Assembly: GCA_002384815.1 (NCBI GenBank)
Contig: DGBN01000016.1
Location: 35,463-99,462 of the forward strand
Direction of reading: 5' to 3'
Length of the DNA: 64,000 nucleotides
Source: Oxalobacteraceae bacterium UBA4003
Lineage (GTDB): Bacteria > Pseudomonadota > Gammaproteobacteria > Burkholderiales > Burkholderiaceae_D
The notes under the pieces: model-generated
What the model was told of the DNA's origin: nothing
What the model saw: the letters and a program-made list of their open reading frames with translations, nothing else
Database searches by the model: none
Translations under genes and position numbers: made by a program
Shown: in pieces, positions 36,072-43,807 of the stretch
Numbering within the stretch: the stretch's first letter is position 1
How the letters are laid out: each line of letters starts with the position of its first letter

Positions 36072-36088
36072 ACGCACCTGTTGTTGAT

Positions 36089-36164
36089 GCGGGAGTAGCT
36101 CAGTTGGTAGAGCGCAACCTTGCCAAGGTTGAGGTCGAGAGTTCGAGACTCTTCTCCCGCTCCA
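36089..36164 (+). tRNA. tRNA-Gly (GCC), copy 1
   Basis: A 76-nt cloverleaf with acceptor GCGGGAG pairing CTCCCGC (36154-36160), D-arm AGCTCAGTTGGTAGAGC, anticodon loop TTGCCAA (anticodon GCC at 36122-36124), T-loop GTTCGAGAC and an encoded CCA (36162-36164). Confidence 0.98.
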
Positions 36165-36171
36165 GATTTCT

Positions 36172-36199
36172 AAAAGGGAGCTGATCAAGCTTCCTTTTT
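36172..36199 (+). terminator. Hairpin after tRNA-Gly copy 1
   Basis: GGGAGCT pairs with AGCTTCC around GATCA, flanked by AAAA and TTTTTT. It is a terminator-like element repeated after the second tRNA-Gly. Confidence 0.75.
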
Positions 36200-36258
36200 T
36201 ATTGATTGAGACGGCGTACTGGTTTCAATCATGTTTTATCGGTGGTTTTGTAATACAT

Positions 36259-36334
36259 GCGGGAGTAGCTCAGTTGGTAGAGCGCAACCTTGCCAAGGTT
36301 GAGGTCGAGAGTTCGAGACTCTTCTCCCGCTCCA
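36259..36334 (+). tRNA. tRNA-Gly (GCC), copy 2
   Basis: Identical in all 76 bases to copy 1, 170 bases downstream of it, with the same anticodon GCC and encoded CCA. The flanking bases, including the downstream hairpin, are also duplicated. Confidence 0.98.
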
Positions 36335-36341
36335 GATTTTT

Positions 36342-36370
36342 AAAAGGGAGCTGATCAGGCTTCCTTTTTT
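36342..36370 (+). terminator. Hairpin after tRNA-Gly copy 2
   Basis: The same hairpin as after copy 1, with one A-to-G change (GATCAGGC against GATCAAGC). It is followed by a T run. Confidence 0.75.
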
Positions 36371-36464
36371 ATTCGCGAGCAGTGCCAGTTTTTTCGCAAT
36401 TCGGTTTTAGTGTTTGTGTGTGTCGTATGTAGCAGGTTTGTTTCGCGATACAATACGAATCCGT

Positions 36465-36538
36465 GGCGGGGTAGCAAAGTGGTTATGCAGCGGCCTGCAA
36501 AGCCGTTTACGCCGGTTCGATCCCGACCCCCGCCTCCA
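36465..36538 (+). tRNA. tRNA-Cys (GCA)
   Basis: A 74-nt cloverleaf with acceptor GGCGGGG pairing CCCCGCC, anticodon loop CTGCAAA (anticodon GCA), T-loop GTTCGATCC and encoded CCA (36536-36538). A TACAAT box at 36449-36454 may be its -10 element. Confidence 0.97.
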
Positions 36539-36546
36539 GTTTTTCC

Positions 36547-36570
36547 AAAAGCGCCGTCGGCGCTTTTATT
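36547..36570 (+). terminator. Terminator after tRNA-Cys
   Basis: AAAAGCGCC (36547-36555) pairs with GGCGCTTTT (36559-36567) around GTC, followed by ATTTTG. Confidence 0.75.
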
Positions 36571-36614
36571 TTGTTTTAAGATTTTTTAGAATCGTGTTTT
36601 AGAATCATGATTAT

Positions 36615-36701
36615 GCCCGGGTGGTGAAATCGGTAGACACAAGGGACTTAAAATCCCTCGCTCTAATAGGCGTGCCGGTTCAAGTCCGGCCCCGGGCACC
36701 A
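36615..36701 (+). tRNA. tRNA-Leu (TAA)
   Basis: An 87-nt class II tRNA with acceptor GCCCGGG pairing CCCGGGC (36691-36697), anticodon loop CTTAAAA (anticodon TAA), a long variable arm (CGCTCTAATAGGCGT), T-loop GTTCAAGTC and encoded CCA (36699-36701). Confidence 0.97.
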
Positions 36702-36937
36702 ACATAGCATCACATATTATTTTTTTAAATGACTTTACCTGCTAAACAAGAGGTAAATCAGAATGCCAGCATCACACCAGCATCACAATTTATAGCTGAC
36801 CTGCTCCCCGATAACGAATTCTTCAAGTGTCTTGTATATGGCGCGCTTGCGTTAGAGCGCCTTCAAGTTCGCGTTTTCTCGTATTGTTCATTGCAATCTC
36901 CTATATACTTTTTGAAACCACTATTGAGGCTATTCCC

Positions 36938-37087
36938 ATGAAGAAAATACTTGCTTGCTTAATGCTATTTGGGCTGAACGCTTGCGCGGTTTATACGCCG
37001 AGCGGATCTGTAATCGTTGATCCTGATGGCGGGGGGGCGCATCAGCGGCATTGCCCACCTGGTCAGGCAAAAAAAGGAAATTGCTGA
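36938..37087 (+). CDS. Small lipoprotein with C-terminal CPPGQAKKGNC motif
   Basis: A 49-residue predicted lipoprotein. MKKILACLMLFGLNAC is a short signal sequence with a lipobox (LNAC). The mature part is about 34 residues and ends in HCPPGQAKKGNC. I recall the same ending in other uncharacterised small envelope proteins, but I cannot verify this here. GAGG lies eight bases before the ATG, which supports this start over longer frames. Bases 36702-36937, between the tRNA-Leu and this gene, hold a short low-quality open frame and nothing I recognise. Confidence 0.65.
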   Translation: MKKILACLMLFGLNACAVYTPSGSVIVDPDGGGAHQRHCPPGQAKKGNC

Positions 37088-37205
37088 TAGCAAGAGCGAT
37101 CATGCGATTCTCGTAATTGCTTGGATAATGTCGCACGTTACTGGCGGTGGTATCGAATTTCCCAGCATGAAAAGCGCGTCTTTATGCTTTTCAGGCAGGA
37201 TGTAA

Positions 37206-37616
37206 TCAGCGCGGAATCCCATTACTCATCACTTTGAATAATGGTTTTCTTCCGAAGACGACTTTCTCACGCAATCCTCGCAACATTTGATCGAATGCCC
37301 ACTCTGCGGCAATCAAGCGATCAAACGCTTGCCATCTTCTCCTCGCTTGAATTTATCCGGTACCACTGCGCGTGCGCGTGAGGGTGACAATCGCGCGCAG
37401 GATCAATTGATGAAATTGGTGCGCAGGGTGATTGCCGATACTGAAGACGTTGGTACTCGGTTTGCAGAAGAAGCGCGCCATATTCATTACAATGAAACAC
37501 CCGGGCGCGGCATTCGCGGCGTGGCAACGATTGAAGAACGTGCTGCGCTCGCCGACGAAGGTATCGATGTCGTATCCTTGCCCATACCAAACACCTTGAA
37601 ACAATCGCTGCAATAA
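37206..37616 (+). pseudogene. DUF1178 family gene with broken N-terminus
   Basis: From 37242 the frame reads WFSSEDDFLTQ...LIECPLCG, then PSSPRLNLSG and a complete DUF1178 C-terminus. Family members start about 18 residues earlier, with a pattern like RCPxxHxFEGWF. The frame upstream reads RNPITHHFE and then a TAA at 37239-37241 exactly where the Gly before WF should be, so the first Cys motif and the start are lost. The only start left is TTG 37287 without a ribosome-binding site; it would give a 109-residue remnant. A functional short form or a sequencing error cannot be excluded. DUF1178 function is unknown. Confidence 0.55.
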
Positions 37617-37632
37617 TTTGATCGGAACCGAT

Positions 37633-38088
37633 ATGCGTCACATCGCATCGCTGGACGAACTCAGGACGCTGGCGGGTCAGGAAATCGCAGTATCCGACTG
37701 GGTGCTTATCGATCAGGCGCGCATCAATCTGTTTGCGCAAGCCAGTGGCGATCACCAATGGATACATGTGGATATCGAACGCTGTCGTAGCGAATCACCC
37801 TACGGTGTACCGATTGCACATGGCTTTCTGACGCTTTCCCTGTTACCCATGCTGCTACAGTCGGCGATTGCTTTCCCGCCTTGCAAACTGGTCGTGAATT
37901 ATGGTTTGAATAAAGTGCGCTTCCCGGCGCCGGTACCGGTCGATAGTCAGGTGCGTGCGCGACTGATGCTGCATTCGGTGGAAGAGTTTTCCGGTGGCGT
38001 GCAGATGATATGGAAGGCAACGATGGAATGTGCAGGTAGTGAAAAACCGGTTTGCGTGGCCGAGCTGATACTGCGGCAGTACACCTGA
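37633..38088 (+). CDS. MaoC-like hydratase
   Basis: A 151-residue hot-dog-fold protein of the MaoC/NodN type. The hydratase motif is FAQASGDHQWIHVD (catalytic Asp and His), followed by YGVPIAHGFLTLSLLP. Proteins of this type hydrate enoyl-CoA to (R)-3-hydroxyacyl-CoA, and (R)-3-hydroxyacyl-CoA is the PhaC substrate; a link to the phaC at 44910 is only a possibility. ATG 37633 is chosen over an in-frame TTG at 37618. Confidence 0.87.
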   Translation: MRHIASLDELRTLAGQEIAVSDWVLIDQARINLFAQASGDHQWIHVDIERCRSESPYGVPIAHGFLTLSLLPMLLQSAIAFPPCKLVVNYGLNKVRFPAPVPVDSQVRARLMLHSVEEFSGGVQMIWKATMECAGSEKPVCVAELILRQYT

Positions 38089-38142
38089 TAGAGGGCGAAC
38101 GTTTTTCCTGCTTCGAAAAAACGTTCATCGGGCCTGCCTTGA

Positions 38143-38835
38143 TTAATGCTTGGCGTACTGCGTTGCGCCGAATAATATTTCCTTCGATTTGTCGTCCGTG
38201 ATCGGCTTGCGTACATCGGTAAAAAGCGTGACGCCTTTTTGCACTGCCGGACGCACACTGATTTCATTGAACCAGCGTTGCAGGTTGGGGAAGTCCGCTA
38301 ACTCTATCCCCTGATTTTTCCACGAGCGCAGCCACGGAAAAGTGGCAATGTCGGCGATAGTGTAGGTTTCGCCGGCGAGGTAGCTGCTTTCTTCCAGACG
38401 CTTGTCGATGACGCCGTACAAACGTTTTGCTTCATTCGTGTAGCGATTGACTGCATAGTCGATTTTTTCCGGCGCATAGAGGCGGAAGTGATGCGCCTGA
38501 CCCAGCATAGGCCCGACACCGCCCATTTGAAACATCAACCATTGCAGGGTCGTGAATTTTTCTCTATCGGTCGTGCCGAGAAATCTGCCCGCCTTGCTGG
38601 CGAGGTAAACCAGAATGGCGCCGGATTCAAACAAGGACATCGCTTTGCCGTCAGGCCCCTTGCTGTCGATAATTGCCGGGATTTTATTGTTGGGCGAAAT
38701 CGCCAGAAACTCCGCTGTGAACTGGTCACCGGCACCGATGTCGATATGATGCATGCGATAAGGGAAGCCGCATTCTTCCAGCATGATGTGAATTTTGTGA
38801 CCGTTAGGTGTGGCAGTGGAATAGAGGTCTATCAA
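38143..38835 (-). CDS. Glutathione S-transferase family protein (YghU/YfcG-like)
   Basis: A 230-residue protein with an N-terminal thioredoxin-like domain (IDLYSTATPNGHKIHIML, NNKIPAIID, LFESGAILVYLA) and a C-terminal helical domain (YTIADIATFPWLRSW). The TPNGHK motif is typical of the YghU/YfcG disulfide-reductase branch. The start is taken as TTG 38835, with AGGAG six bases upstream and the usual family N-terminus; an ATG at 38874 would add 13 unconserved residues without a good ribosome-binding site. Confidence 0.88.
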   Translation of the reverse strand: MIDLYSTATPNGHKIHIMLEECGFPYRMHHIDIGAGDQFTAEFLAISPNNKIPAIIDSKGPDGKAMSLFESGAILVYLASKAGRFLGTTDREKFTTLQWLMFQMGGVGPMLGQAHHFRLYAPEKIDYAVNRYTNEAKRLYGVIDKRLEESSYLAGETYTIADIATFPWLRSWKNQGIELADFPNLQRWFNEISVRPAVQKGVTLFTDVRKPITDDKSKEILFGATQYAKH

Positions 38836-38961
38836 TTGCTTCTCCTGAAGTAGCTGTGGCGTGCAGTAGCGCATAGGCGAATCTTTTTACGATTATGCAG
38901 AAATTCGGACTTGTCTGCTTTGGACGACAATTGCAGATCCCGGGCAGAAGAAGGTATGCGC

Positions 38962-39666
38962 TTACAGTCCGCGCGATTTGCGGTATTGATGCAATACTTC
39001 TTCCATCGACGTGTATCGCGATTCTGTCTGCAGTGGCAACAGCGGCGCGTAATTGATGGTTTGCACGACCCAGTCGTTGGCGCGTTCGCCGACATCAAGC
39101 ACATTGATGCAGCCGGGAGATTGTTCCAGATTACCGAGAAACAGCCGCTGGCCGGTGATCGCGTAGGACAGCACTGCGCGATTCACGCCGCCATGCAAGA
39201 CCAGCAGCACGGTATCCCACGATGCATCTGCACGCAGTCTATCGATGACGGGATGTATGCGATCGATCAATTGGCCTACGCTTTCGCCCGCGAGAAACTG
39301 CCTGTGTTCTTCTGCCATGCAGGAGAAGGCGCTGGTGAAGGCTTCTTCCAGATCGTCATCCAGAATATCTTCCAGCACACCACCGCGTACCTCCTGAAAT
39401 TCCGGCCATTGTTCGAGTTCGATTTGCTGACCGGTTTCTGCAAGTACGCGCAGCGCAGATTCAATTGTGCGCGGCAGGTTGGATACGATCACGCGATCGA
39501 AGCGTATGCCTTGTTGCGCAAAGATCAGTCCTGCAGCGCTTGTCTGCCTGTAGCCCTGTTCATTCAGTGGTACTTCATCCGGCGCGTAGGGTGTGCCATT
39601 CACATTGAAGTAGGTCACACTGCCGTGGCGCATCAGATAAACGCGCCTTCTTTTTGTTGCGTTCAT
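38962..39666 (-). CDS. Histidine phosphatase family protein
   Basis: A 234-residue phosphoglycerate-mutase-like phosphatase. The phosphohistidine motif is VYLMRHGSVTYF; the second catalytic His is in LLVLHGGVNRAVL; SNLPRTIESAL matches the usual SxLxRAxxTA block. The substrate is unknown. ATG 39666 lies 7 bases after the enoyl-CoA hydratase stop, so the two genes are probably one unit. Confidence 0.87.
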   Translation of the reverse strand: MNATKRRRVYLMRHGSVTYFNVNGTPYAPDEVPLNEQGYRQTSAAGLIFAQQGIRFDRVIVSNLPRTIESALRVLAETGQQIELEQWPEFQEVRGGVLEDILDDDLEEAFTSAFSCMAEEHRQFLAGESVGQLIDRIHPVIDRLRADASWDTVLLVLHGGVNRAVLSYAITGQRLFLGNLEQSPGCINVLDVGERANDWVVQTINYAPLLPLQTESRYTSMEEVLHQYRKSRGL

Positions 39667-39673
39667 TTGCAAT

Positions 39674-40453
39674 TCATTTGTAATGTGGTGTGCGTTTTTC
39701 CAGGAAGGCATGTATGCCTTCCTGTGCATCGCGATGGTTCAGGCTGTCGACGAAGTGAGTTTTTTCGATCTCGAAATGCTTTGGCAGTGTATGCTCGCGT
39801 GCTTCTCTTGCCAGCGATTTGATGCGCTCGACAGCGTGGCCCGACACGGCAGTCAGCTCATCGGCCCAGTCCTGTGCAGTTTGCAGGGTAGAGCCATCGG
39901 CGACGATGCGGTTGATGACGCCGAGATCGTACAAGCGTTGTGCCGGAATGGGTTTTCCTTCCAGCATGATTTCGGTTGCAAGCTGGCGTGGCAAGGCTTG
40001 CGACAAAAACCAGGATGCACCGCCATCCGGCGTCAGGGCAACCTTGACATACGACATCGCGAATTTCGCATTGTTGCCGGCGACGATCAGATCGCAGGCC
40101 AATGCCAATGAAAATCCTGCGCCTGCGGCTGCACTTTCGACTGCGGCAATGACGGGTTTCGGACAATCGCGGATCGCTTCTATCCAGCCGCGCAGGCTGT
40201 CGACTGCATCTGCCTGATCGCTTCTGTCCTGCGCGCGCAGTTCCAGCAAGGTATTGAGATTGCCGCCAGCGCAGAAAAAATTGTCGGCACCGGTCAGGAT
40301 CACGGCGCGTACCGAGTCGTCGCGTTCGGCAGTGGAGAAAGCTTCGATTGCTGCGGCGAACATATCCGGGTGTAGAGCGTTTTTTGCGCCGGGATTGGAG
40401 AGCGTCAGTATGAGCGTTGCTTCGTGGCGCGAGGCCTGGATTTCAGCCGACAT
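39674..40453 (-). CDS. Enoyl-CoA hydratase/isomerase family protein
   Basis: A 259-residue crotonase-fold enzyme. The oxyanion-hole blocks are DNFFCAGGNLNTL and ESAAAGAGFSLALACDLIVA; SYVKVALTPDGGASWFLSQ precedes the C-terminal half. A Pro-Asp pair in LTPDGGA resembles PaaG-type isomerases, so the exact reaction is open. The histidine phosphatase follows directly. Confidence 0.87.
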   Translation of the reverse strand: MSAEIQASRHEATLILTLSNPGAKNALHPDMFAAAIEAFSTAERDDSVRAVILTGADNFFCAGGNLNTLLELRAQDRSDQADAVDSLRGWIEAIRDCPKPVIAAVESAAAGAGFSLALACDLIVAGNNAKFAMSYVKVALTPDGGASWFLSQALPRQLATEIMLEGKPIPAQRLYDLGVINRIVADGSTLQTAQDWADELTAVSGHAVERIKSLAREAREHTLPKHFEIEKTHFVDSLNHRDAQEGIHAFLEKRTPHYK

Positions 40454-40526
40454 AGGGTCTCGATAGAAGAGGAATGTGCTTGAGAATATACAGCAAGCGC
40501 CTGTTTTTTACCGCATGAACCAGCGC

Positions 40527-40994
40527 TCATGAGCCAGCGAGCATGGCGGCTTCTTGTAATGCCTCAGCTGTCCACGCTTCCGGCGTCATGATGGCGAACA
40601 GGCCGTCGCGCCGGGTTTTTCTGGCAAGCTTTAAGAGCGCCTTGTCCTTGGTAATCAGCACGTCGGCTTTGATATCGCGCGACAATTCCAGAAATTTCTG
40701 ATCGTCTCTATCCTTGCAGATCGGCAGTTTTGCCGCTTCTGCTTCCAGTGCCGGGATGGAATTGCAGCGTATCAGGGCATCGAATTCGGCAGTTACCTGG
40801 AGGCGCGCGTCATCGTCCAGTTTCAGGTGCGGATAATGCAAAACGATGTTCCATTCCATCCGGCAGTCGTCGCGGGTGAGTGCTTCTACTGCACCGCTTT
40901 TCAGCGCGGCATGTAATAAAGTCCAGCGTGGATCGCGGAATACGAACAGGTCCAGACATACATTTGTGTCGAGTACGATGCGCTTAGGTATCAT
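40527..40994 (-). CDS. PIN domain protein (COG1569 type)
   Basis: A 155-residue putative ribonuclease of the PIN fold. Acidic residues at the expected places are in RIVLDTNVCLDLF, LTRDDCRMEW, CKDRDDQKFLELS and VLITKDKALLKLA. Members of this group are often annotated as toxin-antitoxin proteins, but no antitoxin-like frame lies next to it. ATG 40994 is used; a TTG two codons earlier is in frame. It is divergent from yaaA, with 30 bases between starts. Confidence 0.8.
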   Translation of the reverse strand: MIPKRIVLDTNVCLDLFVFRDPRWTLLHAALKSGAVEALTRDDCRMEWNIVLHYPHLKLDDDARLQVTAEFDALIRCNSIPALEAEAAKLPICKDRDDQKFLELSRDIKADVLITKDKALLKLARKTRRDGLFAIMTPEAWTAEALQEAAMLAGS

Positions 40995-41024
40995 TGCCAA
41001 AATTATTCTTGTCCGGAAGTGAAA

Positions 41025-41801
41025 ATGTTGATTGTTTTATCGCCTGCAAAAACCCTTGATTACGAAACGCCTGTCCATACGGAAATATCCAGCAAACCTG
41101 ACTTCATCAAGCGATCCGCTGAATTGATTGAAATTCTGCGGGAGTTCGCGCCGGATCGCATCGGTAGTCTGATGCGTATCTCCGACCAGCTGGCGACGCT
41201 CAATGCGAATCGCTACGCTGCATGGTCGCCGAAATTCACGTTGAAAAATTCCAGGCAGGCGATACTGGCTTTCAATGGCGATGTGTATGAAGGCCTGGAC
41301 GCTGCCAGTCTGAATGCGAAGCAACTGGCTTATGCGCAATCGCATATCCGTATTCTATCCGGCTTGTACGGCGTGCTGCGTCCGCTTGATCTGATGCAGC
41401 CGTACCGCCTGGAGATGGGAACCCGTCTGGCCAATCCAGCAGGAAAGGATTTGTACGCATTCTGGGGCGATAGTGTGACTGCTGCACTGAACCAGCGCAT
41501 CGCCGAAGAAAAAAACGGGGTACTGATCAATCTCGCCTCGGAAGAATATTTCAAGGTCGTCAAGCCGGCATTGTTGCACGCGCCGGTAATTACTCCGATT
41601 TTTCAGGATTGGAAAAATGGCAAGTACAAGATTATTTCCTTCTATGCCAAACGGGCACGCGGCATGATGGCGCGTTATGCCGCAATAAAAGGTATCGTTT
41701 GTGCCGAAGAACTGAAGTCTTTTAATGAGGGCGGTTATGCCTTCGATGAAAAACTGTCGAATGAGAAATCCTGGATATTCAAGCGACGTATTGAGAATTG
41801 A
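41025..41801 (+). CDS. yaaA: Peroxide stress protein YaaA (DUF328)
   Basis: A 258-residue YaaA/DUF328 protein. The N-terminal LIVLSPAKTLDYETPV is diagnostic, with LSGLYGVLRPLDLMQPYRLE and INLASEEYFKVV further on. In E. coli YaaA lowers intracellular iron and limits oxidative DNA damage. ATG 41025 has GGAAG five bases before it. Ends before a shared terminator. Confidence 0.95.
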   Translation: MLIVLSPAKTLDYETPVHTEISSKPDFIKRSAELIEILREFAPDRIGSLMRISDQLATLNANRYAAWSPKFTLKNSRQAILAFNGDVYEGLDAASLNAKQLAYAQSHIRILSGLYGVLRPLDLMQPYRLEMGTRLANPAGKDLYAFWGDSVTAALNQRIAEEKNGVLINLASEEYFKVVKPALLHAPVITPIFQDWKNGKYKIISFYAKRARGMMARYAAIKGIVCAEELKSFNEGGYAFDEKLSNEKSWIFKRRIEN

Positions 41802-41840
41802 GTTTTTTCAATGATGCCATCCTGACCTGCTGTGCCGATT

Positions 41841-41872
41841 AAAAAAGCCTCGCATTGCGAGGCTTTTTTTTT
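41841..41872. terminator. Bidirectional terminator between yaaA and bamD
   Basis: AAAAAAGCCTCGC (41841-41853) and GCGAGGCTTTTTT (41857-41869) form a 13-bp perfect stem around ATT with T runs on both strands; the genes converge here. Confidence 0.95.
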
Positions 41873-41889
41873 GTGCATATCTGAATCAG

Positions 41890-42687
41890 TTACCAGATTT
41901 GCCACCAGGCCTTGTCCTTCTTCGGGCCGCCGTGGAAATACACGCTATCCGGGAAGTTGGTTTTCATTACGCGCGCCGCATCGTCGCGCAATTGCGGCAG
42001 GTTCAATGCGTCGTAGGACTGGATCATCACGTATAGCGCGGCTTCGGCAGCCGGTGCACCGGGGTAATTCTTGACCGCTGACTGCGCGCGATTGGCTGCA
42101 GCCAGATAGGCGCCGCGACGATAGTAATAATTTGCAACGTGGACGTCGTATTGCGCCATCGCATTGACCAGATAGGCCAGGCGTGCTGCAGCATCGGGTG
42201 TGTATTTGCTATCAGGGAAACGTTCGGTCAGCAGCTTGAATGAATCGAAGGCTTCGCGCGCAGCTTTAGGATCGCGTTCGGTCGGATCCTGGCGTGACAG
42301 AAAATCGAAAATGCTGACCTTGTCGTTGAAGTTGATCAAGCCGCGCAGGTAGTACATGTAATCGACGTTTTGATGATCCGGATGCAGCTTGATGAAGCGT
42401 TCGACGGCGGCCAGCGCCTGCGGTTGATCGCCCTGGCGATAATAGGCGTAGGCGATTTCCATCTGCGCCTGTTGGGCATAGGTGCCGAATGGATAGCGTG
42501 ACTCCAGTTTTTCGAAATGACTGACGGCTTTTTCGTAATTGCCGATATTCATCTCTTCACGAGCCTCCGAGTATAATTTGGACGGCGACCAGTTTTTGGT
42601 CTCGTCGATTTGGTCGGGTGTGAGGCTACATGCGGACAACAAAAAAGCAAGAGCAATATAAGTAAGTTTTAACATTTGTTTTTGCAT
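41890..42687 (-). CDS. bamD: Outer membrane protein assembly factor BamD
   Basis: A 265-residue outer-membrane lipoprotein, an essential BAM complex subunit. Signal peptide and lipobox are LTYIALAFLLSAC. Tetratricopeptide-like repeats follow (NIGNYEKAVSHFEKLESRYPF, YRQGDQPQALAAVERFIKLHP, ERFPDSKYTPDAAARL). VFHGGPKKDKAWWQIW-like C-terminal residues end the protein. ATG 42687 is chosen for signal peptide length; ATG 42675 is also possible. The frame stays open further upstream but overlaps rluD's start region. Divergent from rluD. Confidence 0.95.
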   Translation of the reverse strand: MQKQMLKLTYIALAFLLSACSLTPDQIDETKNWSPSKLYSEAREEMNIGNYEKAVSHFEKLESRYPFGTYAQQAQMEIAYAYYRQGDQPQALAAVERFIKLHPDHQNVDYMYYLRGLINFNDKVSIFDFLSRQDPTERDPKAAREAFDSFKLLTERFPDSKYTPDAAARLAYLVNAMAQYDVHVANYYYRRGAYLAAANRAQSAVKNYPGAPAAEAALYVMIQSYDALNLPQLRDDAARVMKTNFPDSVYFHGGPKKDKAWWQIW

Positions 42688-42731
42688 GAGATTTTGCGAG
42701 GATACCGCCAGACAATGAATGATTATAGCCG

Positions 42732-43760
42732 ATGGGACTTGCAGTGAACCCAACTGAAACACCGATTGTGAATAAAACAATGCCGACTGGCGATTTTGAC
42801 GGCATGGACGAAGCGGATGGCGATTTGCTTGACGTTCCGCCGATAGAACTGGATTTGACGCCCGCAGTCTGCGGCATCCGTTTGGACAAGGTGCTTTCCA
42901 CCCTTGTTCCGCAATATTCCCGTAGTCGTTTGCAGCAATGGATAGATGCCGGCCATGTCAGTGTCGACGGCGAGATTGCGCGCACCAAGATGACCATGTA
43001 CGGCGATGAAAAAGTCGTGATCTATCCCCAGCCTGCACCGGAAGACGAGGCGTTCAAGCCGGAAGCGATGGATTTGAACATCGCCTATGAGGATGCGGCA
43101 ATCCTGGTCATAGACAAGCCGGCCGGGCTGGTCGTGCATCCGGCAGCCGGCAACTGGTCGGGCACGCTGCTGAACGGCTTGCTGCATTACCTGCCGGCGA
43201 TTGCCGGCGTGCCGCGTGCGGGTATCGTGCATCGGCTGGACAAGGACACCAGTGGCTTGATGGTGGCGGCAAAAACGCTGGTGGCGCATACCGATCTGGT
43301 GCGCCAGTTGCAGGCGCGCACCGTCAAGCGCGAATATCTGGCGCTGGTATGGGGCACGCCCAACGTTTCGGGAAAAATTGACGCTTCCATTGGTCGCCAT
43401 GCACGTGATCGCGTCAAGATGGCGGTTTCCGAGAATTTGACTGCCAAACCTGCGCTTACGCATTTCCAGCGTCTGGCAACCGGCATGCTGGATGGTCGCC
43501 CGGTCAGCCTGATGATGTGCCGGCTGGAAACAGGACGCACGCATCAGATACGTGTGCATATGCAATCAATCGGTTTTGCACTGGTCGGCGATGCCTTGTA
43601 CGGCAAGCAGCATCTGACGACGGTATTCCCGCGTCAGGCTTTGCATGCACGCCGCCTCGGCCTGATCCATCCGGTCTCGGGTGTGGCAGTCGAATGGTCG
43701 TCGGAATTGCCACAGGACTTTGCCGATCTGATTGCGCGTAGCGGCATCAAAGCCTACTGA
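42732..43760 (+). CDS. rluD: 23S rRNA pseudouridine(1911/1915/1917) synthase RluD
   Basis: A 342-residue pseudouridine synthase modifying helix 69 of 23S rRNA. The S4 domain is at ~45-110 (GIRLDKVLSTLVPQYSRSRL, AGHVSVDGEI); the catalytic motif is VHRLDKDTSGLMV, with GRTHQIRVHMQSIGF later. A ~40-residue acidic leader precedes the S4 domain. The arrangement bamD divergent from rluD-pgeF is conserved in proteobacteria. Confidence 0.95.
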   Translation: MGLAVNPTETPIVNKTMPTGDFDGMDEADGDLLDVPPIELDLTPAVCGIRLDKVLSTLVPQYSRSRLQQWIDAGHVSVDGEIARTKMTMYGDEKVVIYPQPAPEDEAFKPEAMDLNIAYEDAAILVIDKPAGLVVHPAAGNWSGTLLNGLLHYLPAIAGVPRAGIVHRLDKDTSGLMVAAKTLVAHTDLVRQLQARTVKREYLALVWGTPNVSGKIDASIGRHARDRVKMAVSENLTAKPALTHFQRLATGMLDGRPVSLMMCRLETGRTHQIRVHMQSIGFALVGDALYGKQHLTTVFPRQALHARRLGLIHPVSGVAVEWSSELPQDFADLIARSGIKAY

Positions 43761-43807
43761 GCCGTTTTCATCTTCTCTCTTATGTACGTTCGCATTCCCG
43801 CCCGAGC

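Noticed and set aside
36729..36941. A 70-codon frame after tRNA-Leu
   Set aside because: No ribosome-binding site and it overlaps the better supported lipoprotein start; composition is not convincing.
36615..37240. tRNA-Leu as an integration site for a mobile island
   Set aside because: No integrase, no repeated 3' tRNA end and no phage genes follow; the direct repeat CAGCATCACA near 36765 is too short and unrelated to the tRNA end.
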